Positions 34,991 to 44,671 of a stretch of DNA of 64,000 nucleotides are shown here, piece by piece; positions within the stretch are counted from its first letter, which is position 1, and each line of letters starts with the position of its first letter. Below the pieces are notes generated by a model. The model saw only the letters and a program-made list of their open reading frames with translations, had not been told where the DNA came from and made no database searches. The translations under genes were made by a program, and so were the position numbers. Origin of the DNA: Glycocaulis sp. (GTDB taxonomy: Bacteria > Pseudomonadota > Alphaproteobacteria > Caulobacterales > Maricaulaceae); contig JAIUMI010000006.1 in NCBI GenBank assembly GCA_022565665.1, positions 62,001-126,000 on the forward strand, in the 5' to 3' direction.

Positions 34991-36658
34991 TTACATATTG
35001 GGGTAGTTCGGGCCACCGGCTCCCTCGGGCGTTGTCCAGTTGATGTTCTGGTTCGGATCCTTGATGTCGCACGTCTTGCAGTGCACGCAGTTCTGCGCGT
35101 TGATCACGAATTTGGGCGCGCCGCCCTCATCGACCCACTCATAGACCGCCGCCGGGCAATAGCGCGCAGACGGACCTGCGAATACATCGTGCTCGCTCGA
35201 TTTCTGCAAGGCCAGATCGGCGACCTTCAGGTGAACGGGCTGGTCTTCCTCGTGATTGGTGTTGGAGATGAACACCGAAGAGAGCCGGTCGAAGGTGAGC
35301 ACGCCATCGGGCTTGGGATAATGGATCGGCTTGCATTGGCTGGCCGGCTTGGTCGCCTCGTGATCCGCCCCGCCATGGCCGAGCGTGCCGAAGATGGAAA
35401 AGCCGAACAGTTCGTTCGTCCACATATCCATCCCGCCAAGCCCGATACCGATGAGCGTGCCCCATTTGGTCCAGAGCGGCTTGACGTTGCGGACCTTTTT
35501 CAGCTCCGCCTTCACCCATGATTTGTCGTAGGCCGCCTCATAGGCGGTCAGCACGTCATGCTCGCGGTTCTCGCCGAGCGCCGCAAAGGCGGCTTCAGCG
35601 GCCATCATGCCGGTCTTCATGGCGTTATGGCTGCCCTTGATGCGCGGCACGTTTACAAAACCGGCCGAACAGCCGATCAGCGCGCCGCCGGGGAAAGCCA
35701 GCTTCGGCACGGACTGGTAGCCGCCCTCGGTGATGGCGCGCGCGCCGTAGGACAGGCGCTCTGCCCCTTCAAGGATGGGCGCGATATCCGGGTGGGTCTT
35801 CAGGCGCTGGAACTCGCCGAACGGGAACAGGTTCGGGTTCTTGTAGTTGAGGTGCACCACAAAGCCGATGGCGACGAGATTATCGCCGAAATGATACATG
35901 AAGGAGCCACCGCCCGTATCGTTGGAGAGCGGCCAGCCCATGGTGTGCATGGCCAGCCCCTTCTTGTGGTTCTCCGGCTTCACCCGCCAGAGCTCCTTCA
36001 TGCCGAGCCCGTATTTCTGCGGTTCGCGCCCCTCATCGAGATCGAAGCGCTTGATCAGTTGTTTCGACAGGCTGCCGCGCGCACCTTCCGCAAAGAGGGT
36101 GTATTTCGCGCGCAGCTCCATGCCGGGCTGGTACATGTCCTTCTTCGAACCGTCGCGGGCCACGCCCATATCGCCGGTGACGACGCCCTTGATGGCGCCG
36201 TCTTCCTCTATCAGCTCGGCCGCCGGGAAGCCGGGATATATCTCCACGCCCATGCCTTCGGCCTTTTCGGCAAGCCAGCGGGTCAGATTGCCCAGCGAGC
36301 CGATATAGCAGCCGTGATTGTGCATGAAGCCCGGCATGGCAAAGCCGGGGAAGGTCGCAGAACCGGACTCGCCCAGCGCCACGAACTTGTCGCTCGTCAC
36401 TTCGGTGTCGAAGGGCTGGGCGGGATCATCGCGCCAGTCGGGGAAAAGCTCGTCGAGCGCTTTGGGATCAAACACCACGCCGGAGAGAATATGGGCGCCG
36501 ACCTCGGAGCCCTTCTCGATCACCGCGACCGAAACCTCGCGGCCCTCTATTTCAGCAAGCTGTTTGATGCGGATGGCGGCGGACAGCCCGGCCGGGCCTG
36601 CGCCAGCAATCACCACATCATATTCCATCGCCTCGCGTTCGATGTCCCCGTCTGCCAT
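34991..36658 (-). CDS. Electron transfer flavoprotein-ubiquinone oxidoreductase
   Basis: A 555-residue membrane-associated flavoprotein passing electrons from ETF to the quinone pool. Seen: DVVIAGAGPAGLSAAIRIKQLA (FAD motif), GAHILSGVVFDPKALDELFP, GGYQSVPKLAFPGGALIGCSAGFVN split across the ubiquinone region, and the C-terminal 4Fe-4S ligand run CVHCKTCDIKDPNQNINW. Length and motifs are standard. It serves the acyl-CoA dehydrogenases of this window (gcdH and the gene at 44.7 kb). It is divergent from the uracil-DNA glycosylase gene across 214 bases. Confidence 0.96.
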   Translation of the reverse strand: MADGDIEREAMEYDVVIAGAGPAGLSAAIRIKQLAEIEGREVSVAVIEKGSEVGAHILSGVVFDPKALDELFPDWRDDPAQPFDTEVTSDKFVALGESGSATFPGFAMPGFMHNHGCYIGSLGNLTRWLAEKAEGMGVEIYPGFPAAELIEEDGAIKGVVTGDMGVARDGSKKDMYQPGMELRAKYTLFAEGARGSLSKQLIKRFDLDEGREPQKYGLGMKELWRVKPENHKKGLAMHTMGWPLSNDTGGGSFMYHFGDNLVAIGFVVHLNYKNPNLFPFGEFQRLKTHPDIAPILEGAERLSYGARAITEGGYQSVPKLAFPGGALIGCSAGFVNVPRIKGSHNAMKTGMMAAEAAFAALGENREHDVLTAYEAAYDKSWVKAELKKVRNVKPLWTKWGTLIGIGLGGMDMWTNELFGFSIFGTLGHGGADHEATKPASQCKPIHYPKPDGVLTFDRLSSVFISNTNHEEDQPVHLKVADLALQKSSEHDVFAGPSARYCPAAVYEWVDEGGAPKFVINAQNCVHCKTCDIKDPNQNINWTTPEGAGGPNYPNM

Positions 36659-36872
36659 TTTGCCTCTCTCTCGTCAGGTCTTTGTCTTGCCGGCTTTTGC
36701 CGGATCGGAGGGGTTGGTCTGCATACTGCCGGCGGGTTTGCGCCGGAGCTGCTCCCGTCTTAGCTTACGAATATGCAATGAGCTAGGGCGTGGCGGTAGT
36801 TCCGCCAGCGTCTTGCATGCCATCAGGATGTATTCGTTGACCCCTCCCCGAGCCATAGATCCGCGCCGTGCG

Positions 36873-37622
36873 ATGAACAGCCTGATCGGCTGGTGGGAGG
36901 ATGCCGGGATCGAGACCGACATTCCGGTTCTGCCGCCCGCTGGCACGCGCACCGCGCCTGCAGCGCGCACTCAGGCCCCGCCTGCCCCTCCTTCCAAACC
37001 TGCCGCCAAGGCCCCTTTAAAGCCCCACCAGGACGCGCGCGCGATGGCGGGCAGTGCAGACAGCGTAGAGGCGCTCAAGGCCGTCCTGGAGCAATATGAG
37101 GGCTGTGCGCTCAAGTTCACCGCCACCAACACCGTCTTTGCCCGCGGCAATCCGGCTGCGCCGCTTATGGTGATCGGTGAAGGGCCCGGCGCGGAAGAGG
37201 ACAGGCAGGGCGCCCCCTTTGTGGGGCGTTCCGGCCAGCTGCTCGACCGGATGCTGGGCGCGATCGGCCTTGATGAAACCGGGTTTCACATCACCAATGT
37301 CGTCTACTGGCGACCGCCCGGAAACCGCAAACCCTCATCCGAGGAAATTGAAGCCTGCCGCCCCTTCGTGGAGCGCCATATCGCGATTGCGAAGCCACGC
37401 GTGATCCTGCTGGCGGGCGGCATTGCGGCCCAGGCCCTGCTGAACACGCCGCAAGGCATCATGGCGCTGCGTGGGCGCTGGGCGGAGATCAGCGCAGGCG
37501 GACACACCGCCCCTGCCCTGCCCACCTTCCACCCGGCCTTCCTCTTGCGCCGTCCGCAGGAAAAGGCAAAGGCCTGGGCGGACATGCTTTCGCTTGCCGA
37601 TAAGCTGGAAGAGCTGGGCTAA
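36873..37622 (+). CDS. Uracil-DNA glycosylase family 4-like
   Basis: A 249-residue base-excision repair protein. The UDG-like motifs are GEGPGAEEDRQGAPFVGRSG (motif A region, about 102-121) and the C-terminal HPAFLLRRP. Canonical family 4 enzymes use four Cys for a 4Fe-4S cluster. Here the first position is Tyr75 and the third is Trp146 (VVYWRPPGNR), leaving only Cys78 and Cys162, so the cluster is probably lost. An Ala/Pro-rich linker occupies about 25-50. ATG 36873 starts the recognisable N-terminus (MNSLIGWWEDAG). Confidence 0.9.
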   Translation: MNSLIGWWEDAGIETDIPVLPPAGTRTAPAARTQAPPAPPSKPAAKAPLKPHQDARAMAGSADSVEALKAVLEQYEGCALKFTATNTVFARGNPAAPLMVIGEGPGAEEDRQGAPFVGRSGQLLDRMLGAIGLDETGFHITNVVYWRPPGNRKPSSEEIEACRPFVERHIAIAKPRVILLAGGIAAQALLNTPQGIMALRGRWAEISAGGHTAPALPTFHPAFLLRRPQEKAKAWADMLSLADKLEELG

Positions 37623-37685
37623 CCTGCATCGCATCTCCGCATTTTGTTCTTGAATTGTTCCATCTGGTGAGTCACCTTCGGGCGC

Positions 37686-38792
37686 ATGAACGCGATTACG
37701 CCCGCCCGCCAAAGTGAAGCCCTGCCCGAACCTTTCCGCGCGCATGGACGCGGCGCAAAATCCAATGCCTCAGGCCGGTTTGAACGCACCACGGCAGAGC
37801 CCGCCGATGATGGCTGGGGCAGTATGGAGACGCCGCAGGGCAAGCTGCGCACCACGCTGATCCGCGATGCCGCGCGCACCATCATCACCCGCAATGACAG
37901 CCCCGATATCAGCTTTGACCAGTCGGCCAATCCCTATCGCGGCTGCGAGCATGGCTGCATCTACTGCTTCGCCCGGCCCACCCACGCCTATTGGGGCTAT
38001 TCGGCGGGGCTCGATTTTGAAAGCGTGATTTTCTACAAGCCGCGCGCGGCGGACCTGCTGGCAAAAGCGTTCGTCAAGCCCTCTTACAACCCCCAAGTGC
38101 TCGCGCTCGGCACCAATACCGACCCCTATCAGCCGGTGGAGCGCCAGCTCTCCATCACGCGCTCCATCCTTGAAACCTGCGCCGCGTTCAGCAATCCGGT
38201 CAGCATCGTCACCAAGTCGGCAGGCGTGCTGCGCGATCTTGATATCCTCTCGGACATGGCCGCGCGCGGGCTTGCCCATGTGGCGATCTCGGTGACGACG
38301 TTGGACAGTAAGCTCGCCCGCACGATGGAGCCGCGCGCCTCCACGCCCGCCCGCCGCCTGAAGGCCATTGAGGCGCTAAGCCAGGCGGGCGTGCCGGTCA
38401 GCATTTTCACCTCGCCCATGATACCGGGCCTCAATGATCACGAGCTGGAAAAGCTGCTGGAGGCGGGCGCGAAGGCCGGGGCCAGCCATGCGAGCTATGT
38501 GCTGATCCGCCTGCCGCTGGAGGTGGAACCGCTCTTCCGCCAATGGCTCGCCATCGAGCGCCCGCTGGCGGCGAAGAAGATCATGGGCCTGATCGAGAGC
38601 ACCCATAACGGCAAACCCTATGACAGCGCCTTCCACACCCGCATGAAGGGCGAAGGACCGGTGGCCGAGCTGATCCGGGCCCGCTTTGCCCGCGCCTGCA
38701 AGGCCTATGGGCTTTCGCGCCGCGTGGAGCCCCTGCGCACCGACCTCTTCACCCGCCCGAAGGAGGGGGCAGAGCAGTTGAGTTTGTTTTGA
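37686..38792 (+). CDS. Radical SAM protein, PA0069 family
   Basis: A 368-residue radical SAM protein with the cluster motif CEHGCIYC (Cys 87, 91 and 94) in NPYRGCEHGCIYCFARPTHAY, followed by LALGTNTDPYQPVE and VSIVTKSAGVLRDLDIL, typical of the PA0069/SplB-like group. The reaction is not established for the family; some members are annotated as photolyase-like. It follows the glycosylase by 63 bases in the same direction, so a DNA-repair context is tempting but unproven. Confidence 0.9.
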   Translation: MNAITPARQSEALPEPFRAHGRGAKSNASGRFERTTAEPADDGWGSMETPQGKLRTTLIRDAARTIITRNDSPDISFDQSANPYRGCEHGCIYCFARPTHAYWGYSAGLDFESVIFYKPRAADLLAKAFVKPSYNPQVLALGTNTDPYQPVERQLSITRSILETCAAFSNPVSIVTKSAGVLRDLDILSDMAARGLAHVAISVTTLDSKLARTMEPRASTPARRLKAIEALSQAGVPVSIFTSPMIPGLNDHELEKLLEAGAKAGASHASYVLIRLPLEVEPLFRQWLAIERPLAAKKIMGLIESTHNGKPYDSAFHTRMKGEGPVAELIRARFARACKAYGLSRRVEPLRTDLFTRPKEGAEQLSLF

Positions 38793-38806
38793 GGTGGCTC
38801 TTGGAT

Positions 38807-38924
38807 TGTCATTCCCCGGTGGCGTGAGCCATCCGGGGAACCCATGCCTGCAACGAGCTCGCAAGCTCAGGCCTCTCTGGCGTGGGTCCCCGGGACCTCG
38901 CTGGCGCTCGGCCCGAGGATGACA
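38807..38924. repeat. Palindromic repeat family C, copy 2
   Basis: A 118-base element with TGTCAT and ATGACA ends, inner CCGGGGAACCCATGCCTG and the mirrored GTGGGTCCCCGGGACC, between the radical SAM gene and rnhB. About 30 bases further on begins the leader of rnhB. Confidence 0.8.
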
Positions 38925-38992
38925 CTGTGGGGAGGACGAGGGAAAAGCCCCGCCCCCTTTACCCCGCAGCCGTAGCGCCCTAGCAGGTCGTC

Positions 38993-39571
38993 ATGACAAT
39001 CGGTCATCCAATCGCAGGCATAGACGAGGCCGGGCGCGGGCCGCTGGCCGGGCCGGTGGTCGCCGCCGCCGTGATCTTGCCCGAAAACTTCTCGGCGATC
39101 AGCGCGTTGCGGGACTCCAAGAAGCTCACAGCCAGACGCCGCGAGGCGCTGGCCGCCATCATCCGCGCAGAGGCGCTTGTAGGCGTCGGCATTGCCGAAC
39201 CGGCCGAGATCGACCGGGTGAATGTGCTGGAAGCCACCATGCGCGCGATGGCGCGGGCCGTAGACCGTCTGCCCGTGCGTCCGGCCCGCGCGCTCATCGA
39301 TGGCAACCGCCTGCCCGCCCTTTCCTGCCCCGCAGAGGCGATTATTGGCGGGGACGGGCTGGAACCGGCGATTTCCGCAGCTTCGATCATCGCGAAGACA
39401 GTACGCGATACAGTGATGGCCCATGCCGCAAATCATTGGCCACAATACGGGTTTGAAGGCCATAAGGGCTATGGCGCAGCCTTGCATATGCAGGCTCTGG
39501 AGACCTTCGGCCCCACCCCCATCCACCGGTTTTCCTATGCGCCGGTGAAGCGCGCTGCAGAAAAAATATGA
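38993..39571 (+). CDS. rnhB: Ribonuclease HII
   Basis: A 192-residue RNase HII removing ribonucleotides and RNA from RNA-DNA hybrids. Seen: IAGIDEAGRGPLAGPVVAAAV with the first two acidic metal ligands, DSKKLTARRREALA, ALIDGNRLP (third Asp), EPAISAASIIAKTVRD and HKGYGAALH. The compact length is usual for alphaproteobacteria. It lies directly upstream of ccrM, a conserved pairing in this class. Confidence 0.96.
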   Translation: MTIGHPIAGIDEAGRGPLAGPVVAAAVILPENFSAISALRDSKKLTARRREALAAIIRAEALVGVGIAEPAEIDRVNVLEATMRAMARAVDRLPVRPARALIDGNRLPALSCPAEAIIGGDGLEPAISAASIIAKTVRDTVMAHAANHWPQYGFEGHKGYGAALHMQALETFGPTPIHRFSYAPVKRAAEKI

Positions 39572-39578
39572 GGCGAGT

Positions 39579-40738
<1,160 letters not shown>

Positions 40739-40769
40739 GGGGGCGAGCACGTTCTTGCCTTCCCAAGGC

Positions 40770-40885
40770 GTCATTCCCCGGCTGAGCGCACGCGAAGTCC
40801 GGGGAACCCATTCCGGCAAGGAACGCGCAAGCTTCAAACTTTGGGGCATGGGTCCCCGGGACCGCTACGCGGCCCGAGGATGACA
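40770..40885. repeat. Palindromic repeat family C, copy 3
   Basis: A 116-base element (GTCATTCCCCGG at one end, CCCGAGGATGACA at the other, GGGTCCCCGGGACC inside) between convergent ccrM and mutY. It may serve as a bidirectional terminator. Confidence 0.8.
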
Positions 40886-40893
40886 ACCTGCGT

Positions 40894-41997
40894 TCAAAGC
40901 GCCGCCTGCACGGCCTTCTTCATCACAGTGGGCAGGCCGGCTGCCCGGCTCGGGTGCACGGCCACCCAGCGCGTGCCATCTGGCAGGTTTGCCTCTCCCG
41001 TCAGCAATGCCGCAAAGACCGCCAGCCGCAATTCAAAATGCGCGAAAACATGGACCACCCTGCCCGCCTCTCGCCAGTGAAACCCGTCCGGCGCGGCCTC
41101 TGACAAAGCTGGCAAAGCGTCGGCATCGTCCAGCCAGTCCGTGCCCGGCACTTCCAGCATCCCGCCCAGAAGCCCGTTATCGGGCCGGGTCCGCACCAGC
41201 ACCTCGCGCGCCTCTCCCTCGCCACGCAGGATGACGAAAGCCAGCCCATGGCGTACCGGCTTGGCCTTCTTCGCGGCCTTGACCGGATAGCGCTCCTGCG
41301 TCCCCTCCGCATGCGCCTTGCATTGTGAAGCCCACACGCACGCGCCGCAGGCGGGACTACGCGGCGTGCAGATGACGGCGCCGAGATCCATGACGGCCTG
41401 TGCGTAGTCGCCGGGCCGGTCCGGATCGGCGAGCGTGCGGGCGGTGTCGGTGATCTCCCGCTTGGCGGCGGGCAGCGGCGTTTCAATCGCAAAGACGCGC
41501 GAGATCACCCGCTCCACATTCGCGTCCACCACGCTGGCAGGCAGGTCAAAGGCGGCTGCGCGGATGGCATTGGCGGTGTATTCGCCAATGCCCGGCAAGG
41601 CGCGCAAGGCCTCGAGATCCATGGGAAACACCCCGCCAAGCTCGCGCGATACGACCTGCGCACAGGCATGCAGATTGCGCGCGCGGGCGTAGTATCCAAG
41701 CCCCGCCCATTCGGCCATCACATCCTCGCGCGGGGCCGCAGCGAGATCATGCACGCTGGGCCAGAGTATCAGGAAGCGTGCGTAATACGGCGCGGCATGG
41801 GGCACGGTCGTCTGCTGCAGCATGATTTCCGACAGCCACACCGCATAGGGGTCTGCTGCGCGGCCCGCCGCCCGGTCTTCGGGCCGGATACGCCAGGGCA
41901 GCGTCCGCCCTTCCCGGTCATACCAGGCGAGAAGCGCCGCGCGCATGGCCGTGATGTCGCGCGCTTTCAACGCCCCCGCCCTCGATCGGCTCTCCAT
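40894..41997 (-). CDS. mutY: A/G-specific adenine DNA glycosylase
   Basis: A 367-residue MutY removing adenine mispaired with oxidised guanine. Seen: DPYAVWLSEIMLQQTTV (minor-groove reader), ALPGIGEYTANAIRAAAF (helix-hairpin-helix), VVDANVERVISRVFAI with the catalytic Asp, the cluster ligands C-x6-C-x2-C-x5-C in CTPRSPACGACVWASQC, and a C-terminal NUDIX-like 8-oxoG recognition domain. ATG 41997 follows AGGAGC; longer starts would overlap the divergent DUF721 gene. Confidence 0.95.
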   Translation of the reverse strand: MESRSRAGALKARDITAMRAALLAWYDREGRTLPWRIRPEDRAAGRAADPYAVWLSEIMLQQTTVPHAAPYYARFLILWPSVHDLAAAPREDVMAEWAGLGYYARARNLHACAQVVSRELGGVFPMDLEALRALPGIGEYTANAIRAAAFDLPASVVDANVERVISRVFAIETPLPAAKREITDTARTLADPDRPGDYAQAVMDLGAVICTPRSPACGACVWASQCKAHAEGTQERYPVKAAKKAKPVRHGLAFVILRGEGEAREVLVRTRPDNGLLGGMLEVPGTDWLDDADALPALSEAAPDGFHWREAGRVVHVFAHFELRLAVFAALLTGEANLPDGTRWVAVHPSRAAGLPTVMKKAVQAAL

Positions 41998-42034
41998 GCT
42001 TGCTCCTGATGCGTGAAGGCACGACACTGGCCCC

Positions 42035-42607
42035 ATGAGCACAGAGTTCGAGGGTCACGCTGAGGTTTCAAGGCTGGTGCGCAGGCGCGTGCGTGTCGAT
42101 GCCAGCCGTCCGGGCTATCGCGAGGACGCTGAAGCCTGGGCCAGCACCCATCGCGGACGGCCCGCCGCCCCGCCCCCCCCCGCTGCAGCGCGCGCGCTCG
42201 GCGCGGTCATGCGTCCGCTCGCCAAGGCGTTCGGGCCGGGCGTGAGTGAGCTGGATGAGCACTGGGAAGCTATTGTCGGCGAAGCACTGGCGCGCTGGTC
42301 GAGCCCGGAAAAGCTCTCCGCAGGCCTTCTGACGGTGCGGGCACGCGGACCTGCCGCTGCCCTTATCGAAGCGCAGTCGGCGGTGATCCTGGAGCGTGTG
42401 GCGCAGTATGCAGGCCGGGCACCGAAACGCCTGCGCATCGTGCAGGGCAGCCTGGCCGCGCCCGCAGGCCCGGTCAGGAAGCGCGTCCAGCGCGGCGTGC
42501 GCCGGGACGACGTTGCGAGCTTCGCACACAGCACCGCGCCGCAGGACCGGCTGGAAGCCGCGCTGGCTGATTTCCAGGCGGCAATACGCGAGCGCGAAGG
42601 GCGTTAG
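42035..42607 (+). CDS. DUF721 (DciA-like) protein
   Basis: A 190-residue protein with a DUF721 domain at about 55-150 (HWEAIVGEALARWSSPEKLSAG, LTVRARGPAAALIEAQSAVILERV, APKRLRIVQG) and a Pro/Ala-rich linker before it. The DciA-related domain is linked to replicative helicase loading in bacteria without DnaC. The divergent DUF721/mutY arrangement is common in alphaproteobacteria. Confidence 0.88.
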   Translation: MSTEFEGHAEVSRLVRRRVRVDASRPGYREDAEAWASTHRGRPAAPPPPAAARALGAVMRPLAKAFGPGVSELDEHWEAIVGEALARWSSPEKLSAGLLTVRARGPAAALIEAQSAVILERVAQYAGRAPKRLRIVQGSLAAPAGPVRKRVQRGVRRDDVASFAHSTAPQDRLEAALADFQAAIREREGR

Positions 42608-42623
42608 AGCGCTCGCTAAACGC

Positions 42624-42739
42624 TGTCATCCTCGGGCCGAGCGAATGCGAGGTCCCGGGGACCCATGCCTCCATCTTTCCGCCCAGTCGCTCTTTGCAGG
42701 CATAGGTTCCCCGGATGGCCACGCCACCGGGGAATGACA
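42624..42739. repeat. Palindromic repeat family C, copy 4
   Basis: A 116-base element (CATCCTCGGGCCGAGCG at one end; CCACCGGGGAATGACA at the other; CGGGGACCCATGCC and GCAGGCATAGGT inside), between convergent DUF721 and yceI genes. Confidence 0.8.
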
Positions 42740-42751
42740 CCTAGCGGAAAC

Positions 42752-43297
42752 CTAAACCGCGTCCGCCTCGATATGCAGATGCAGCGTCACGGTGGGCGCA
42801 ACCTCGGCCCAGGCGCTGCCGCCTACACCATAATCGGCGCGGATCACGTCCAGCGTGCCCTGCGCTATCGCCCGGCCTTCATTGATCTCGACGGTGAAGG
42901 GCAGCACGGCCTCCCGGCTCTCGCCCTTGATGGTCAGGGTGCCGCGTGCCTCGTAACCGTCATCTGTCGCCACGATCTCCTCGCACACGAAGAGCGCTTC
43001 CTCATGGTTTTGCGGATCGAGCCCGTCCCGGCTGACCAGCGCGGTCTGAAAGTCCCGGTTGGCAATCGCGCCGGAGCCGGTGGAGACGCGCGCGGAAATA
43101 CGCGCATTTTCAAGTGCTTCGGGATCGAACGTGATCTCGGCTGAGAACTCGGCGAACTCTGCCGTCACGGCCTGGCCGAAAACGCGGGTTTCAGCGCGCA
43201 CCGATGAGGCACCGGCATCCAGCGCCCAGTCCTGCGCCGATAGCGGCATGGTGCCGGTCAGGGCGAGAAAGCTCGCGAGCAATGTGGAACGGATCAT
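42752..43297 (-). CDS. YceI-family periplasmic protein
   Basis: A 181-residue secreted protein with a signal peptide (cut near MPLSAQ-DW) followed by a lipocalin-like YceI domain: SSVRAETRVFGQAVTAEFAEFSAEITFDP in broken form, EEALFVCEEIV, GYEARGTLTIKGESREAVLPF, VIRADYGVGGSAWAEVAPTVTLHLHIEA. YceI proteins bind isoprenoid-like ligands in a barrel and are often encoded with a cytochrome b561. It is the third gene of that operon here. Confidence 0.93.
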   Translation of the reverse strand: MIRSTLLASFLALTGTMPLSAQDWALDAGASSVRAETRVFGQAVTAEFAEFSAEITFDPEALENARISARVSTGSGAIANRDFQTALVSRDGLDPQNHEEALFVCEEIVATDDGYEARGTLTIKGESREAVLPFTVEINEGRAIAQGTLDVIRADYGVGGSAWAEVAPTVTLHLHIEADAV

Positions 43298-43333
43298 GGG
43301 GAGGTCTCCGTAAAAGACTTGTTTTTCTGATAT

Positions 43334-43918
43334 TTATACGCGGGATTTGAGGAAGGGGATCATGCGGGTCAGTACGTCATCCCGGTCCCCGAAATGGTGC
43401 TTCAGCGCCGCGCCGATATGCAGGGCAAGAAAGGCGAAGATCACCCACGCACCCGCCCCGTGCATTGCACCCAGGGTTTCATAGAGCGCGTTGGGCACCG
43501 GCAAATGGGGCAGTTCAAGCGCGGGATTATTGGCAATATAGCTCGGGAAATTGGTCGCCGAAGCGGTCAGCCAGCCGCCCACCGGCATGGCGATCATGAT
43601 GACATAGAAGCCGGTATGGCTGAGGCGGGCCGCCACCCGCTCCCACGATTTCATCCCCGCCGGCAGAGGCGGAACGGGGTGGGTCAGCCGCCACCCCAGC
43701 CGCGCCAGCGCGAGGATCAGCAGGCCGATCCCGATCGTCTTGTGCCAGTTATAAAAGGCCTGCACCTCGGCAAAGCTCATCTGGCCGGCCAGCGCCTGCT
43801 CGCGCATGCCCTCCATCGCCCAGCCCAGGAAGATCATGCCGATAATCAGCGCGGCCATCAGCCAGTGAAGGATTATGGCCACGGCCGTATAGCGCGGCGT
43901 CTCGGTAGTGCTCGTCAT
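43334..43918 (-). CDS. Cytochrome b561
   Basis: A 194-residue, four-helix membrane cytochrome. Heme ligands: His in YTAVAIILHWLMAALI and NWHKTIGIGLL, and two further His in the later helices (TGFYVIMIAMPVGGW and ALHIGAALKHHFG). Such proteins shuttle electrons between quinols or periplasmic donors. It is flanked on both sides by YceI-family genes in one operon, a known functional association. Confidence 0.93.
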   Translation of the reverse strand: MTSTTETPRYTAVAIILHWLMAALIIGMIFLGWAMEGMREQALAGQMSFAEVQAFYNWHKTIGIGLLILALARLGWRLTHPVPPLPAGMKSWERVAARLSHTGFYVIMIAMPVGGWLTASATNFPSYIANNPALELPHLPVPNALYETLGAMHGAGAWVIFAFLALHIGAALKHHFGDRDDVLTRMIPFLKSRV

Positions 43919-43924
43919 CGCGTC

Positions 43925-44521
43925 CTAATCCCTTGCGATAAACTCGGCTTCGATAGATAGGCGCACCGTGTCGCCAATGAAATTGCCCGGCAAGCGGCCA
44001 ATATCGAACTGCGTCCGGTCGATCTCGAAATAGCCTCTAAATCCCAGCATGTTGCGCCGGATTAGCGGATTGAAGACGCCGCCGTAAAACTCTGTTTCCA
44101 TAATGACAGGCCGGGTCACGCCCTTGAGGGTGAGAAGGCCATGGACTTCGCCCGTCACCTCACCTGTCACCACTATCCGGTTTGAAACAAAGACGATTTC
44201 CGGATGGCGGGCAGCATCCAGCCAGCCGGAGCCGCGCAGGATCTCGTCAAATTCCGGATCACCGGTGGAAACCGAGGCCGCGTCGACGATTGCGGTGAGT
44301 TCCGCCGCTTCGGGGCGGGCGGGATCGAACTCGAGACTCGCGCGCACGCCGTCAAAGCGCGCCGTGTACCAGGACAGGCCCAGATGGCGCACCTGCCAGG
44401 TGACGCTGGTGTGTTCCGCGTCCAGTTCCCACGTGCCCGCGGGTAGCCGCGCCGGATCGGTTAACGGCGCGGAAACGCAGGCGGTGAGCAGCAGGGTTAT
44501 CGCGGCAAAGGCCAGACGCAT
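43925..44521 (-). CDS. YceI-family lipoprotein
   Basis: A 198-residue protein with a lipoprotein signal peptide (MRLAFAAITLLLTAC, lipobox LLTAC) and a YceI domain: WELDAEHTSVTWQVRHLG, ASLEFDPARPEAAELTAIVDAASVSTG in part, VSNRIVVTGEVTGEVHGLLTLKGVT and FEIDRTQFDIGRLPGNFIGD. ATG 44521 has AAGGAGA upstream. It leads the YceI - cytochrome b561 - YceI operon and is divergent from the acyl-CoA dehydrogenase. Confidence 0.9.
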   Translation of the reverse strand: MRLAFAAITLLLTACVSAPLTDPARLPAGTWELDAEHTSVTWQVRHLGLSWYTARFDGVRASLEFDPARPEAAELTAIVDAASVSTGDPEFDEILRGSGWLDAARHPEIVFVSNRIVVTGEVTGEVHGLLTLKGVTRPVIMETEFYGGVFNPLIRRNMLGFRGYFEIDRTQFDIGRLPGNFIGDTVRLSIEAEFIARD

Positions 44522-44671
44522 GCGGCCAGTCTCCTTCAAGGCAGAACTCAAAGCTAGGGCGCTGGGCGTCATTTTCTCGTGACGACGCGCCGCACACCTT
44601 CGCCCTCGCGTTCGGCGCGCACTGCGCTATGTTCTGCCCTCGCCTGAACAATCCGTGGGGAGAGACCGTCC

